Assembly: GCA_034509425.1 (NCBI GenBank) | Contig: JAVTVJ010000228.1 | Coordinates: 682,001 to 746,000, forward strand | DNA length: 64,000 nt | DNA from: Eopsaltria australis | Lineage: Eukaryota > Chordata > Aves > Passeriformes > Petroicidae | Reading direction: 5' to 3' | In this document: piece by piece, positions 39,001-48,890 of the stretch | Position numbering within the stretch: position 1 is the first letter of the stretch | Layout of the letters: each line of letters starts with the position of its first letter | Translations under genes and position numbers: made by a program | Notes under the pieces: generated by a model | The model's database searches: none | What the model was told of the DNA's origin: nothing | Seen by the model: only the letters and a program-made list of their open reading frames with translations

Positions 39001-42000
39001 CCATGTACTTTCTCCATGTACAGCACTCTTGCCCACTCTGGAAAACACAGGTGTATTGCCGTCTGAAGCGCTGTGCTGACTCCTTGGGCCCACTACCCTT
39101 TCTCTTACGGCTTTGCAGGTGCTATGAACTAACTCTGCAGGAGGGTAGTCAGGAGGTGTGGCGCAGCAATCAGGTGCTCTAATTACTGTCCTGCTTCTCC
39201 TGCCCCAACATTAGCAGTATGTGACAGCCTTGGAAAAAATAACAAGCCAAAGACAGCAGGAATGAGCAAAGTGCAAAGACTCAGGTGTTTTAACCTACCT
39301 TTTGGGAGGTGCAAGACTGCAAACAGGAGTGATGCAGTGGAGATGGAATGGACAGAAGAGGAACATACAAGGAGAAAGACAAAAAAGATAGAAAAGATCA
39401 GTGACTTCCTACATCCATGACAAAGTGAGTGAAAGGAGCCTGGAGAGAAACAAAGCAAGGTTTGATTTGAATCACCAAGCAATAAAAAACAATCAGGTTG
39501 AAACATTTATATTTCTATTTTTCCCCCTTTTTTGTTATGTGATAGGAAAATAAATAATCTCCTTGCACAGGCCAAACACAACTGGAGAAGAGAACTCACT
39601 GGCATCTCATGGAGCCCTGGAGTACAGCTCACTTCTCCTGCATTTCCACCTGCCCATACTGGGACCCAAACTGAGCTCAGCCAAGCCAAGCTTCTGGCAG
39701 CACCATGCTTGGGGACACTAAGAAATTTCAGTGGGTTTATAAAGGTAGCCCAGAGAGAATGAAAATTTTTCAGTAGAAACTCTGGCCAGCATAGCAGTAA
39801 CTACTGGCTTTATTTGGGTATATTACTGTATTTTGCCTTGAAAGCATCACTGTTGTGAGTGAGAACTTCTCTGCAAAATTTAACACAGCAGGAGCTCTGG
39901 AGTGTCTGTGGTTGGCTGATGTATGTTTTATTTTTCTTTGGTATATTTAAATTATTTTTTAAATTTTGTTTTTATTCAAAGCTCTCATTCTGTTTTAAAG
40001 AATTTACTCAGGATATTACAACTTTCCTGAACATCCTAATAGGAAGAAAGGACAAAATGGGAGAGTCAATATTTTGTTACAAGTCTCAAATACAATGGTC
40101 TGAACTGTCCCCAGTGTGACAATCCAGTGGCTAAAGGCCTTGAAGTATTAGAGACTGACAGGAAAATGCTGAAGCTGATTGTAAATCAAGCTGTGAGTCT
40201 AAAAAATTAACCCTTGGAAGAGACTGGGGAGAGCTTTAAGTGTATGCAGACACAGGAAGGAGGTTCAGCTAACATTTATGTGATCTTTTAGGCTGAAAAG
40301 TACTGAGTATGTATTGCCGTACCATGGAATGGTATTTGTCTGCAACTGCTGTAACAAACTCAGCAATGCAGCTGGCTGGAAGATCCTACTACATCAGTGG
40401 AGATTTAGAGAAAATGAGACTGTGCCTCTAGAATATCACACTCACTGACCCAGGGGACTGTTAGAAGTCACCTCTCTTCAGAGGGCAGGGCAGTTCATAA
40501 AACTGTCCAACATTTAAACCTGAGAGTTCAAAAATGGCTGTGAGAAGTTTTCTGCTGTCAGAGGCCTCTGAAAAAACAGAACATGCACTACGTACCTGTC
40601 CATACATTTGCACTTGGCAAGATGCGACTTTTGTTCAGATGAATACATTGCTGCCTTTTCTATATTGATCAAGAGGCCTTTCAGCTAAGCTTTTTATTTG
40701 TATGACATTTACTGTCACATCAGAGCAGGATTTCATTCACTGGTTTCAGAGCTGGTTCTTCCCTTATTTCTGAGAAGAGCTTGTGATTATACAACAGTTT
40801 CTTGGATCTTTATAGTCACTCTTCTCTTCCATGGTTCTTTCAAAATTATTTTTTCTGATAGTACATGAACCTGTCACATAACAAACTCCTACCTGTGAGT
40901 ACTATACTCTTGACTTCCAGGAGGCTTGCAGTCAAGTTAATTTAAAAAGTAACCTGTAAATAAGACTTATTTCTTCCTTATTTTGTTAAAACAGCTCCTC
41001 AGTCAGGCAAAATGTTCCCAGTTGTGACAGTGCCTTACACTAAAGAAACTGCTGAATTCACAGTATTGGGCAGCATCAAATCGACATTTTATACAAATAA
41101 TATCATATTTAAGAATCAATTTTCAGATTTCTTTGGGTATGTTTCAGTAAAGTAATTTATAAAGTAATTTATCAGTGTTTTTCCAACTTTGCTAAAATGC
41201 CTTTTAGTTTAAAAACTGCTTATGAAACATTTTTGAGACATAACATTTGTAATTAATACATACTTGTATAAATTCATTACTGAGCAAGCTACAAGAAACT
41301 TCTGTTCCTCTTGTATCAAAACACTTCAATTACACTTCCCATTACAATCCCAGCAATTCTTGATTTTGGAGCTGCTGAGCTTTTCTGCAGAGAAAATGCA
41401 CCAGGAGACACGAGCATGCACCAGTGGAGCATCCCCACCAGTCACCCAGGGCTGCCTGACTGCTCCACACACTGGGAAAATTTGGAAGATTGTCCAGGTT
41501 ACCTGTGCTAAGCCCTACCTTTTCTGTTTGACCGTGATGCCCTTCTGCTGCAAAGCCTTCTCGTTGGCCATCTGCAGGAGCTGTATCTCCTTCCGAGAGA
41601 ACAGGCGGATAGCAAAGGCTTTTTCCAGGAGCCTCTCTGGGGACACTGACTTGGCGATGTCCCTCACAAATGCTCGAATGTCCTGCTGGATGCTGTCAGA
41701 CTCCATGGGCTGCCCAGCTCTGACTTTGTGAAAGAATTTCAGAAGAGCCAGTGCGACACGATAGAGAACTTTGTACCCTTCCACCAGGAAGGCGTCGAAG
41801 ACCCGCGCAATGTACACCATGGGCAGCTCTCCAAAGAGCCACCGCTGCCAGTCCGAGTACACCTCCAGCACGTCCTCGGACACTGCCACCATCAGCTTAT
41901 GGGCCGCCTGGCAGTACTTGTTCACCAGGTCCCCGAAGGTCATGCAGGAGGACTCGAAGGCCAGGAAAGTCTGGTCGATGAGCCGCTTAGACGGGTCATT

Positions 42001-42477
42001 GCAAGCCAGGATGCGACAGACCTGCTCGAAGCACTCGGCCTCATCCTTGCTGTAGTGCAGGAGCAGTGCGATCACCGAGGGCAGTGCCGGGCAGAACGAG
42101 ATGTCCGGGAACTGATTGGCGATGCACAGAATGATCTTCCTGATAGCCCCAACGCCCTCTGCGTTCAGGCAGTACGTGGGGATCAGGCTGTTGTCCACAA
42201 ACTCTGGCAGTGGAAGGGAGCTGCTGTTGCGTTTTCCAACGATCTTCACCACGATGTCCCGGTATACGTTTGCATCTGGGGTCACAGTGCGGCATGGGAT
42301 ATTGCTGATGAGCTTGTGGTACACTTTGGCTCTCAGAGAGTGGTTTTTGGCCCAATAGCCCTGCCGGGCCAGCTGCTTGAGCTCGTGGAAGTCTGTGCAT
42401 GTGAGCTCTTTTGTATCCTGGCTCTGGGCACCAACATCCATTTTGTCCCAGTCCACAAAGCGGCTGTATTCATCCAT
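26932..42477 (-). CDS. TBC1D24: TBC1 domain family member 24, complete spliced coding sequence
   Basis: The CDS is join complement(26932..27086, 28679..28913, 31093..31188, 33242..33305, 34270..34428, 39299..39316, 41519..42477): 1686 nt, 561 residues plus stop. All six introns are GT-AG and every junction keeps the frame. The protein has an N-terminal TBC domain (about residues 30-280) and a C-terminal TLDc domain (about 335-560), the unique combination of TBC1D24. It acts in endosomal and synaptic-vesicle trafficking with ARF6 and RAB35 and binds phosphoinositides; human mutations cause epilepsy, DOORS syndrome and deafness. The lipid-pocket residues human K36, R40, K238 and R242 correspond to K34, R38, K236 and R240 here, shifted by two because the N-terminus is two residues shorter. 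As in other family members, classical Arg- and Gln-finger motifs are not evident, so GAP activity is uncertain. Length agrees with the human 559-residue isoform. Confidence 0.96.
27087..28678 (-). other. TBC1D24: TBC1D24 last intron
   Basis: The intron is 1.6 kb, bounded by GTGAGT and CTTCCCAG. It holds the CR1 fragment at 27815-28146 and otherwise unique AT-rich sequence. Confidence 0.9.
27815..28146 (+). mobile_element. CR1 LINE 3' end fragment
   Basis: The stretch has the CR1 hallmarks in order: ggaggtt-type lead, ttaggttggatattgggaaaattt, ggcactgaaacaggctgcccagg, gttggactcgatggtctta and cttttccaacctaaacaattcc, ending in the octamer-like attccatgattttatgatt. It is antisense to TBC1D24. 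Confidence 0.92.
28679..28913 (-). CDS. TBC1D24: TBC1D24 exon, TLDc middle part with Ser-rich insert
   Basis: The exon is 235 nt, residues 433-510 plus one base, between the acceptor CTGCCTCTCTGCAG and donor GTGAGT. It starts [18 protein letters not shown] and ends [12 protein letters not shown]. Between them lies a Ser/Pro-rich, low-conservation linker followed by [20 protein letters not shown], which closely matches the human gene. Confidence 0.95.
29165..29345 (+). mobile_element. CR1 LINE fragment, 5' half of an interrupted copy
   Basis: It runs from ggagggtggagcc through ggatattgtgaaaatttctgcactgaag and caggctgcccagcg to gatcatc, where the LTR begins. The sequence resumes logically at 30774 with ccatccttagaagtgttca. 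Confidence 0.9.
29346..30773 (+). mobile_element. Solo LTR inserted in a CR1, expanded by an internal minisatellite
   Basis: The insert begins TGTGTTGGTTTTGCA and ends AAATCACAACA, so it has TG...CA termini. The flanking pentamers are tcatc (29341-29345) and ccatc (30774-30778), a 5-bp target duplication with one mismatch, which fits an ERVL-type element. It contains an AATAAA near 30598. No internal retroviral genes exist, so it is a solo LTR left by recombination. About 525 bp of its 1428 bp are the tandem repeat at 29616-30139. The LTR sequence resembles an endogenous retrovirus LTR family I associate with passerine genomes. Confidence 0.82.
29616..30139. repeat. 39/40-bp minisatellite, about 13 copies
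   Basis: The phrase gatgcagagatccac recurs about 13 times at 39- or 40-bp spacing, with cagcccatggagatcc between. The 39-bp units keep frames open, so repetitive ORFs such as [15 protein letters not shown] arise on both strands; these are not genes. The units differ at few positions, so the array is young and probably length-polymorphic. Confidence 0.95.
30774..30899 (+). mobile_element. CR1 LINE fragment, 3' half of the interrupted copy
   Basis: It continues the copy from 29345 with ccatccttagaagtgttcaaaaa and ends with tttcaaccttgatgattctatgattttt, the CR1 3' terminus. Confidence 0.9.
31093..31188 (-). CDS. TBC1D24: TBC1D24 exon, TLDc core
   Basis: The exon is 96 nt, residues 401-432, in phase 0 at both ends. 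It encodes [13 protein letters not shown] and [13 protein letters not shown], the most conserved TLDc core. The stretch between the two blocks reads RRGGN, where human has NKFGG-type residues at equal length. Confidence 0.95.
31189..33241 (-). other. TBC1D24: TBC1D24 intron
   Basis: This 2.05-kb AT-rich intron has no recognised transposon. It holds an inverted repeat: TGGATTAAAGCAG at 31309-31321 and its exact complement at 31354-31366, separated by 32 nt. Confidence 0.88.
31309..31366. repeat. 13-bp inverted repeat with 32-nt loop in a TBC1D24 intron
   Basis: The arms TGGATTAAAGCAG (31309-31321) and CTGCTTTAATCCA (31354-31366) are perfectly complementary, and the pairing is followed by partly matching CCAG/CTGG bases. 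It could be a remnant of a small inverted-repeat transposon or coincidence. Confidence 0.75.
33242..33305 (-). CDS. TBC1D24: TBC1D24 exon, TLDc beta-strand segment
   Basis: The exon is 64 nt. Its first base completes R379, then residues 380-400 read [20 protein letters not shown] plus E. The acceptor is CTGCACTTCAG and the donor GTGAGT. Confidence 0.95.
33306..34269 (-). other. TBC1D24: TBC1D24 intron
   Basis: This 964-nt AT-rich intron runs between donor GTAAGG and acceptor CACTTCAG. I see no repeat or RNA gene in it. Confidence 0.9.
34270..34428 (-). CDS. TBC1D24: TBC1D24 exon, start of TLDc domain
   Basis: The exon is 159 nt. Its first base completes R326 (with the microexon) or R320 (without). 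It encodes [19 protein letters not shown] and the [20 protein letters not shown] block, both diagnostic of TBC1D24. The acceptor is TTGTATTTCTCAG and the donor GTAAGG. Confidence 0.96.
34429..39298 (-). other. TBC1D24: TBC1D24 intron downstream of the microexon
   Basis: This 4.9-kb AT-rich intron carries an LTR-like block at about 36960-37440. The rest is unique-looking sequence with only short chance ORFs. Confidence 0.85.
36960..37440 (+). mobile_element. Probable solo LTR, boundaries uncertain
   Basis: The block has the composition of an avian endogenous retrovirus LTR: an A-rich 5' part, a purine-rich middle (ggaggggggcagagacc), an AATAAA at 37379-37384, and a tail reading ttttgttcctgggcccgtttttaacag. 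Without a consensus I cannot place exact ends, and no target duplication is convincing. Confidence 0.5.
39299..39316 (-). CDS. TBC1D24: TBC1D24 18-nt microexon, probably neuron-enriched
   Basis: Between acceptor CTCCTGTTTGCAG and donor GTAGGT lie exactly 18 nt ending in AAAAG. Joined to the flanking exons they add six codons (read as SLAPPK before the shared R) without changing the frame. Human TBC1D24 has an 18-nt exon at the same place, encoding SVSLSK as I recall, which is included mainly in brain. Size, phase, position and the ending K-R agree, although the inner residues differ. TGC motifs stand upstream of the acceptor, as is common for SRRM4-controlled microexons. This exon is invisible to ORF-based searches. 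Confidence 0.82.
39317..41518 (-). other. TBC1D24: TBC1D24 intron upstream of the microexon
   Basis: This 2.2-kb intron runs from GTAGGG at 41518 to TTTGCAG at 39317. It is AT-rich, without recognised repeats. The last 40 nt before the microexon contain two TGC motifs. Confidence 0.82.
41519..42477 (-). CDS. TBC1D24: TBC1D24 first coding exon (TBC domain)
   Basis: This large exon encodes residues 1-319 plus two bases, the whole TBC domain. Diagnostic blocks are [78 protein letters not shown] and [16 protein letters not shown]. The ATG at 42477 has G at -3 and G at +4. The donor after AAAAG is GTAGGG. The human exon is 965 coding nt and this one 959, two codons shorter near the N-terminus. 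Confidence 0.97.
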
Positions 42478-42556
42478 GACTCCAGGAGAAGCAAATCACA
42501 TCAATCATGAGAATAGAGACCTTAGTTAGTCATTGATGAACTCTTGGATTTTTTTG
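42478..42556 (-). other. TBC1D24: TBC1D24 5' UTR part of exon 2
   Basis: Upstream of the start codon, 79 nt reach back to a strong acceptor, TTTTTTACTTTCTTGCAG, ending at 42557. The leader must therefore be completed by a noncoding exon further upstream. The leader contains two short upstream ATGs near 42501 and 42508-42530. Confidence 0.8.
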
Positions 42557-43104
42557 CTGCAAGAAAGTAAAAAACTGGAGGTTTGAGTAACAGATAATCT
42601 CTTATTTTCTTTATGAACACACGTGTGCAGGAACATACTTGTACCTGTAATGGCAAAACCATTTCCTAAAGCAAAGGAAGTTAAAGATGCCTTTTTATTT
42701 TTAAGCCAAAATTTTCTCCCATTCTGTCAGTAACTCCTACTGCAGTAATTGATCAAAGGCCAGCCAAGAGGCTGATCCTGAGGACATCTCCCCAGGAAAT
42801 TAATTTCCCTAACTGAAAGTCCAAGCTAAGGCATGGACCTTTATGTTAACATCTCACTTAAGAGAACAGAAGACACCCACTGCAATATATTGCAAACTTT
42901 AAGCAATTTGCAATCTTTCCAATTCTCTGGGGAAGTATATGTGAAACTTATACTAAAAGGATGCAGTCTCACGAGTAGTGTATGCTGTTCTGAGACTGTG
43001 TAGCCAGTAAGAAGAGATACTGTGCTCCCACTAACCACAGCAATGTCCTCTTAGTCATTTGTGTGACCACACAGTCACTGAGATTAGCTTGTTAATCTTG
43101 TACA

Positions 43105-43335
43105 ATTTTTCTTTTCCATTGGGTAAGTAAGATTTCTTCACGGAAAGGGTGATCAGACATTGGAACAGGCTGCCCAGGAAGGTGGTGGAGTCATTGTCCC
43201 CGAAGAGCATTCAAGAAATACCCCTGGAAGCATTCAAGAAATGACTGGATGTAACACTTAGTGCTCTGGTCTAGTTGACAAGCTGGTGATTGGTCAAATC
43301 TTGGAGGTCTTTTCCGACCTCAATGACTGTGCGCA
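43105..43335 (+). mobile_element. CR1 LINE 3' end fragment
   Basis: It reads taagatttcttcacggaaagggtgatcag, ttggaacaggctgcccagga, ggtggagtcattgtccc, tggatgtaacacttagtgctctggt and ggaggtcttttccgacctcaatgactgtg, the usual CR1 order. A short internal duplication of gcattcaagaaat appears near 43207-43240. Confidence 0.92.
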
Positions 43336-46065
43336 GCTGTACAGTCAGCCGGATCATTGCTAGTGCTGGAAGAGAGACTTGTGCAGGACAGAACCCTGCT
43401 TCCTGACTGCAGCACAGGGTCAAGTCAGCTTCAAACACCTTCATTAAAGCACTTACATTTTCCAAGTGCTGCTCTGGATGCTGGCTATGCCCTGCCACAC
43501 ACGCACTATAGTTCTCCCATTGGAGATGCCAGACACCTTTGAGACAGCACTGGGAGCTGAAACATTGGCTTCTGGCCTCTAGTGCCTTGTACCACTTTTA
43601 CATGATCTAACAGCTGGCTCCAGGTTTGGAGCACACCTGTATCCCAGCAGAGAGTGCAGCTGTGACCACTAAAGGCTATGTCCAAACCGGCTTTAATCAG
43701 TCAGTGCAAAGCCAGAAGGGGATGCACAATAAACTCCACTATGGCAGCAGCTTTGCCAAGTGCTGGAACCTCTGCCCCTGTGCCCACAGTGTGCAACTGA
43801 AGCTGGAATATGGCTGTGAATGCTGCACACTCTGCAAAGGCAGACAGTCCCTATAAAATCTGACAGGTCTATAAAACTGTTTTGTCCAATTAAGACATTA
43901 CATAGCAAGGTTAAATCAATGAAAATATTCACTGAAAGGCTTCCAAAGAACCCTTAGTCATTCCAGTATTGACAGACTGAAAAATGCATGGAACTTGACA
44001 TTTATTGGCGTGGTCTTCCATAAATCAAGTGCTTTAAAATGATTTGAAACTCCTAAGGTAGGTATACCATCAAGACGAGATCAAATCCTCCTAGCTTCAC
44101 CATAGGAAAGTAAATCAAACATTTTGCCTGAAGCAGCCATACATTTAATCCAGACAGTTTTAGATTCTGAGTAAATGTTAACCTGGGTATTTTGGAATCA
44201 CATGCTGAAAGTCCCAAATTTAACTTCTCTTTTAAAAGTTTGGCAGCAATACGCAAGAGCCTTTCAAAGAAGCCTTTGGGTTGGCTCTTCTCTACCATAT
44301 TGAATTCAGGGCTTTTTATAAAAAGAAGACTGGTTTCTTACAGTGTAAGAGCAATATAGAAATGCTCACCATTTCTTTTTGTTGCATTCTTCCACATCTG
44401 AAACTGATTCTCAGACTGTAATTGAAGACTTTGTCAGACTTTGTCCTGACTCCAGTTCTGAAAGTGAGATACCTTACAGGGTTCGGCTGTGGGGTCTCAG
44501 TGTGAGCTCAGCGCGTGTTTCCTGGAGATCCAGTAACAGCAGGACACCAGTCCATCGCAGAGCCAACATCAGCTCCAGGGAAGTTAGCATTTTTCTGTAA
44601 TTCTCCACCTGGGAATCACAGAAACACTCATTATTTTTAATTCAAGTCCTAGAATAAGATCCTTTTGTAGAAGAGAAATTTAATCCCACTTTGCGGTGGC
44701 AAAAGCATGGGGAAATGAACAATTCTGCTCCTGGACACTTCAGCATAGAGACTATCACTGCCCTGTGCTTGCTAGAGTCTCCAGCATGCTTCCACCTTCT
44801 GACATCATCCCTTGGGAGCTGCTTAGATTTATATTAGGGAGGATTAAGTCAAATGTTCATTATACAAGACAACTTCTAAGACACCCAGATTCATCTTGGC
44901 TGTCTTTTTTTTTTCCTGTAAACTTTCTTCTCCTGTCTTATTTTCTAAGATACACAGGCACACTTAGAGGCTGCATCAAACAGACACTTTTCACTCTAGT
45001 AATTACTGCCTGTTCCAGAAACTAATGAATTTGAAAAATATGTGCTCTTGAAGTTCACTGAAATCCGTGGCTAGAGGATAGAAGTCAGACTGCCAGAAGT
45101 TTTAATTTGAGCTCACAGTTTTATACATATTTTGGCTGGGTTAGATCTGCGGGGTCTGCAAGTAGGTCTGGCTGCTTATGCTTTTCACAGGTCTAGATGC
45201 TGCAATAAAAAGTGACAGCAAAGCAACTGGGCATCGTCAGGGCTGCCAGAGCATGACCAGCTCTTAACTGTGCTTGCAAAAACAACAGAACTTGTGTGCT
45301 TCAGTGTAATGGTGCATAGCACCTGATACTGTGCCAGCAGCTACTGTAAGCCAGCAGGCCTCAAGCAGGGAGGATTTACTTGCCAAAGGAGAAGGGCCCA
45401 AGAAATCTCATGAAAGCTCCAGCCAGCCTTCATCTCCTCCTCAATTCTATCTGAATCTTCCTCCCTCCCTCCTGTTGGGCAAGTTCTCTCTCTTCTGGCA
45501 ATTGTGTAGAGTAATGTTTAACTTTAGGCTGCTGGGAAGTGGAGACAGAAGATGTCTTGCCCTCAGCAGTCAAGAGCCAGACAGTCAGGGCTGTCTCCTG
45601 CCCATCCCTCACACCACAAGGAAGCAAGCACGCAGTACAGACTTGTATTTGGAGGGAGGCTGGAGTTTCAGTTAGGGAGTAGAACTAGAGGACGGTTGTG
45701 TGAGAGCGTACTTGTGACACAAACTCCCATATTCACCCAATCTACCTTGCCTGCCCCTCCATATAAAGGAGGGGCAAGACAGGCAGAAGAAAGAAAACAT
45801 TTCAGAATGAAATTTTTATATAAAGATATGGCTATAGGCAGGCAGAGAGACTCATTTACAGACCCTTACTACAGCAAACCTCTTTCCCTCCTGCTTTAGA
45901 GAAGTCAGCATCATGTTATGGTAAATATCTTCTAACTGGAGATGGGCACAACAGGACAGATGAGAACCTGAACTGCACAGAACTGAAATGCGGTGTAGTA
46001 TGTGTTAGCACAGAATGATAACGGCATTGCAAAAGCTAGGAAAAGAATTGCATTATTAATAAAAA

Positions 46066-46230
46066 CCACAGAATCACAGAATGCTTTGGGTTGGAAGGGA
46101 CTTTAAAGTCCATCCCATTCCACCCCCTGCCATGGGTAGGGACACTTTCCACTATCCCAGGTGGCTCCGAGCCCTGTCCAGCCTGGCCTTGGACACTTCC
46201 AGGGATCCAGGGGCAGCCACAGCTTCTCTG
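46066..46230 (-). mobile_element. CR1 LINE 3' end fragment, short
   Basis: The plus strand reads aatcacagaatgctttgggttggaagggac, then the ccctgccatgggtagggacactt and cttggacacttccagggatcc blocks of a reversed CR1 3' end. It is truncated near 46230. Confidence 0.92.
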
Positions 46231-48660
46231 AGTAGCCACAAAGCTTTAAAGTTCTGTACTAAGGGTAAGCAGTCATTATCCTTTCTAATCAGACTGACTT
46301 TTAAAAAAAGTAGGAATTAACACAGAAGGAGAGAACCAGGAGAAAGATCTTTCTTCTTAGTATCTGCCCCACAACTGCACAGTATAGACTGTTAGATTTA
46401 TTAGTTTATAACAGAGCTCTTCAGGTAAGTGCAATATAAAACAAAAAGCAAGTACAGAAGTGAGAAGTAGAACTAGAAAAATGCATACTGAGGATCTGCC
46501 AACAATGGCTGCAGCACAGCCAAAAGCTTTTTCAAGGTTAAGTTTAAATTCTGAAGCAGGCAAGCAATCATTACAATTCAAACCCAAGCAAGGACTATAG
46601 TAACCTGCATGATTTTAAGTCAGTGACTGAATATTTAGAAAATATTTAGCTTGCTAGTCTAGCCACATTTTCCATTTCATTCCCTTAGCTCTTCCTATTG
46701 TCTTTTGTACTGCTTTCAGAAGACTGCTGAAAGCTGTCTGAATCTGTATAAAATACATAGCAGTGAAGCCAAGCATGACAGGCAAATTCCCATACTGCTT
46801 GTGAAGAAAAATTATATGAAAGTGTCTAAAAACATATCAGCAGAAAAGAAGATTTGAATTACTACTTACTTTCAGTATGGGGAATATACGGTTACAATTT
46901 TACTAAAGATACCATGGCTGAGAGCAACTTCACTAATTTTATTATTTAGAATAATTATTTTATTGTTAAAGGGGTTTGTTTATTTGTTTTTTCTTTCCAA
47001 AATGCAGGAACTAGCAAACTGAAATATCTGAACTACAGCTAACTCAGAGGGCAATTATTTCTTTCAAATTGAGAGTGCATGGAATACTCTATTTACAGTC
47101 TATATTTCTTAAATTCCAACTTTAGTTAAAGCCTGAGATTACATTATTTGATACTGCTTTTAATAAACATAGGAGAGTGTCCTAAGAAAACCAAGCTATA
47201 ATTAATCAGGAGATCGTGGTTCCCCATTCCATTTAGGTATTCTTGCAACTCTGTGTTCTGAAAGACTGACTACAGTTCAAAAGATTATTAAGACACTTCA
47301 TTTAAATCTAGTACAGCTGCTCTCTAACAGGAACTACCAAACTTTGAAAATTACATTTTTCATCTTGTGCATGGGCAGTTACACCACCTTGGATTCAGCC
47401 CCTTGCTATGTACAGGTACAGTTAGATACTGACAACCAACATTTTGGCAGGCATTTTTATAGGGTTCTAACAGAAAGCAAATATTCCGTTTTGCTGCCCT
47501 ACAAATCAAGACTAATGCAATCCTCCAGACCTGCAGGGTATCATTTGGTGTTTATATTTCTCATCAGTGTTGTAAGCATGGAAAAGACTCAAATTTACTC
47601 CTTTTCATAACCTTGTTAAACTAATCCATGCAGAAGGCACGTGAAGAGATAATGAGAACTGCTTCCTCAAGACTGCTTGCTAGTAGTCCTTTTCCCATTA
47701 AGAGGAAATTGACCCCAAAAGTCTAAGGAGATGAACTCCACCCTTGAGGAATACTCAGTCACCTCTGAGATGTTTGCTTCCTAAAGGGAAGACTGACAGA
47801 AGCACAAAGCAACACAGCAAGGTAGCAGTAATTGCAGAACAAAAGACAAGCAGCAGGCAGCTCCCCTCTCCTCCCCCAGTATTTCAGTGCATCCTTTCCC
47901 AGGCCTGCACTTACAGCAGCACACCTTGACATCTCTGCTACATGGATCTGGAAACAAGACTGGACATCACAGCTCCCCCTGCACCCAAACACCTCCTGAT
48001 CAGAATCAGTTTGGCAGATGTGTTTCAGAGCTTGAATTAAACACCCCATTTAGCATTAGAAAGCGACCAGCACATCCCACGAAGAGTGTTTTGGAGCACA
48101 TGGCTGCATTGTGGAGCGATCCCTTCCAGCAGAGTACGCAGAGCTCGATGGATTGCTTTAATGTGGTTAAATGCAGTTCGATCTCTGTGATGTGCCCTAG
48201 GCACTATGTACAGCACAAGCTGGGCACCACGATAAAATTCCTGATGATGTTCTATTACAAGTTTAGCAATAGTGTGATAACAGATTATTAGATGCTTCCT
48301 GCAGGGTTTCTGATATGCTTTTAGGACAAAGTCTAAAAACCTCTCAATTTCCCAAGTAACTGATAAAGACCTGATATCAGAGCACTCTACAGGGCAAATA
48401 CTTTTAGGCAATTAGATTATTTCTCTTGGGATATCGCCACTGCATATGAAGCACTGTAATAGAGGATTTGTCCTAGAATTCCATGTTTTCTTTCTTAGGA
48501 ATGTACTATCACCTTCTTAAACAGTCTTTAAATTACCTGTAATTAATTTATTGTGCACTTTATTACAGTCTAAAGTTCAGACACACGTTCAGACACACAG
48601 CAGTTCTTCACTGCTGGGCAGGCAAGTGATAGTAGCTTATATTTAGGAGAATGTGTATGC

Positions 48661-48890
48661 CATAGAATCATGGAATGGTTTGGGTTACAAGAGACCTTAA
48701 AGATCATCTCATGCCAGTCCCCCTGTCATGGGCAAGGACACCTTTCACTATCCCAGGTTGCTCCATCCAGCCTGGCCTTGAACACTTCCAGGGATGGGGC
48801 AGCTACAGCTCCTCTGGGCAACCTGTGCCAGGGCCTCGCCACCCTCTGAGTAAAGAATTTCTTCCTAATATCAAATTTAAATACATCTAA
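48661..48890 (-). mobile_element. CR1 LINE 3' end fragment
   Basis: Reversed CR1 order: atagaatcatggaatggtttgggtt, atgggcaaggacacctttcac, cctggccttgaacacttccaggg, gggcaacctgtgccagggcc and taaagaatttcttcctaatatc. Confidence 0.93.

Noticed and set aside
41728..42510. 260-codon plus-strand open frame opposite the TBC1D24 coding exon
   Set aside because: It is the antisense shadow of a strongly conserved TBC-domain exon; GC-rich third positions keep the other strand open.
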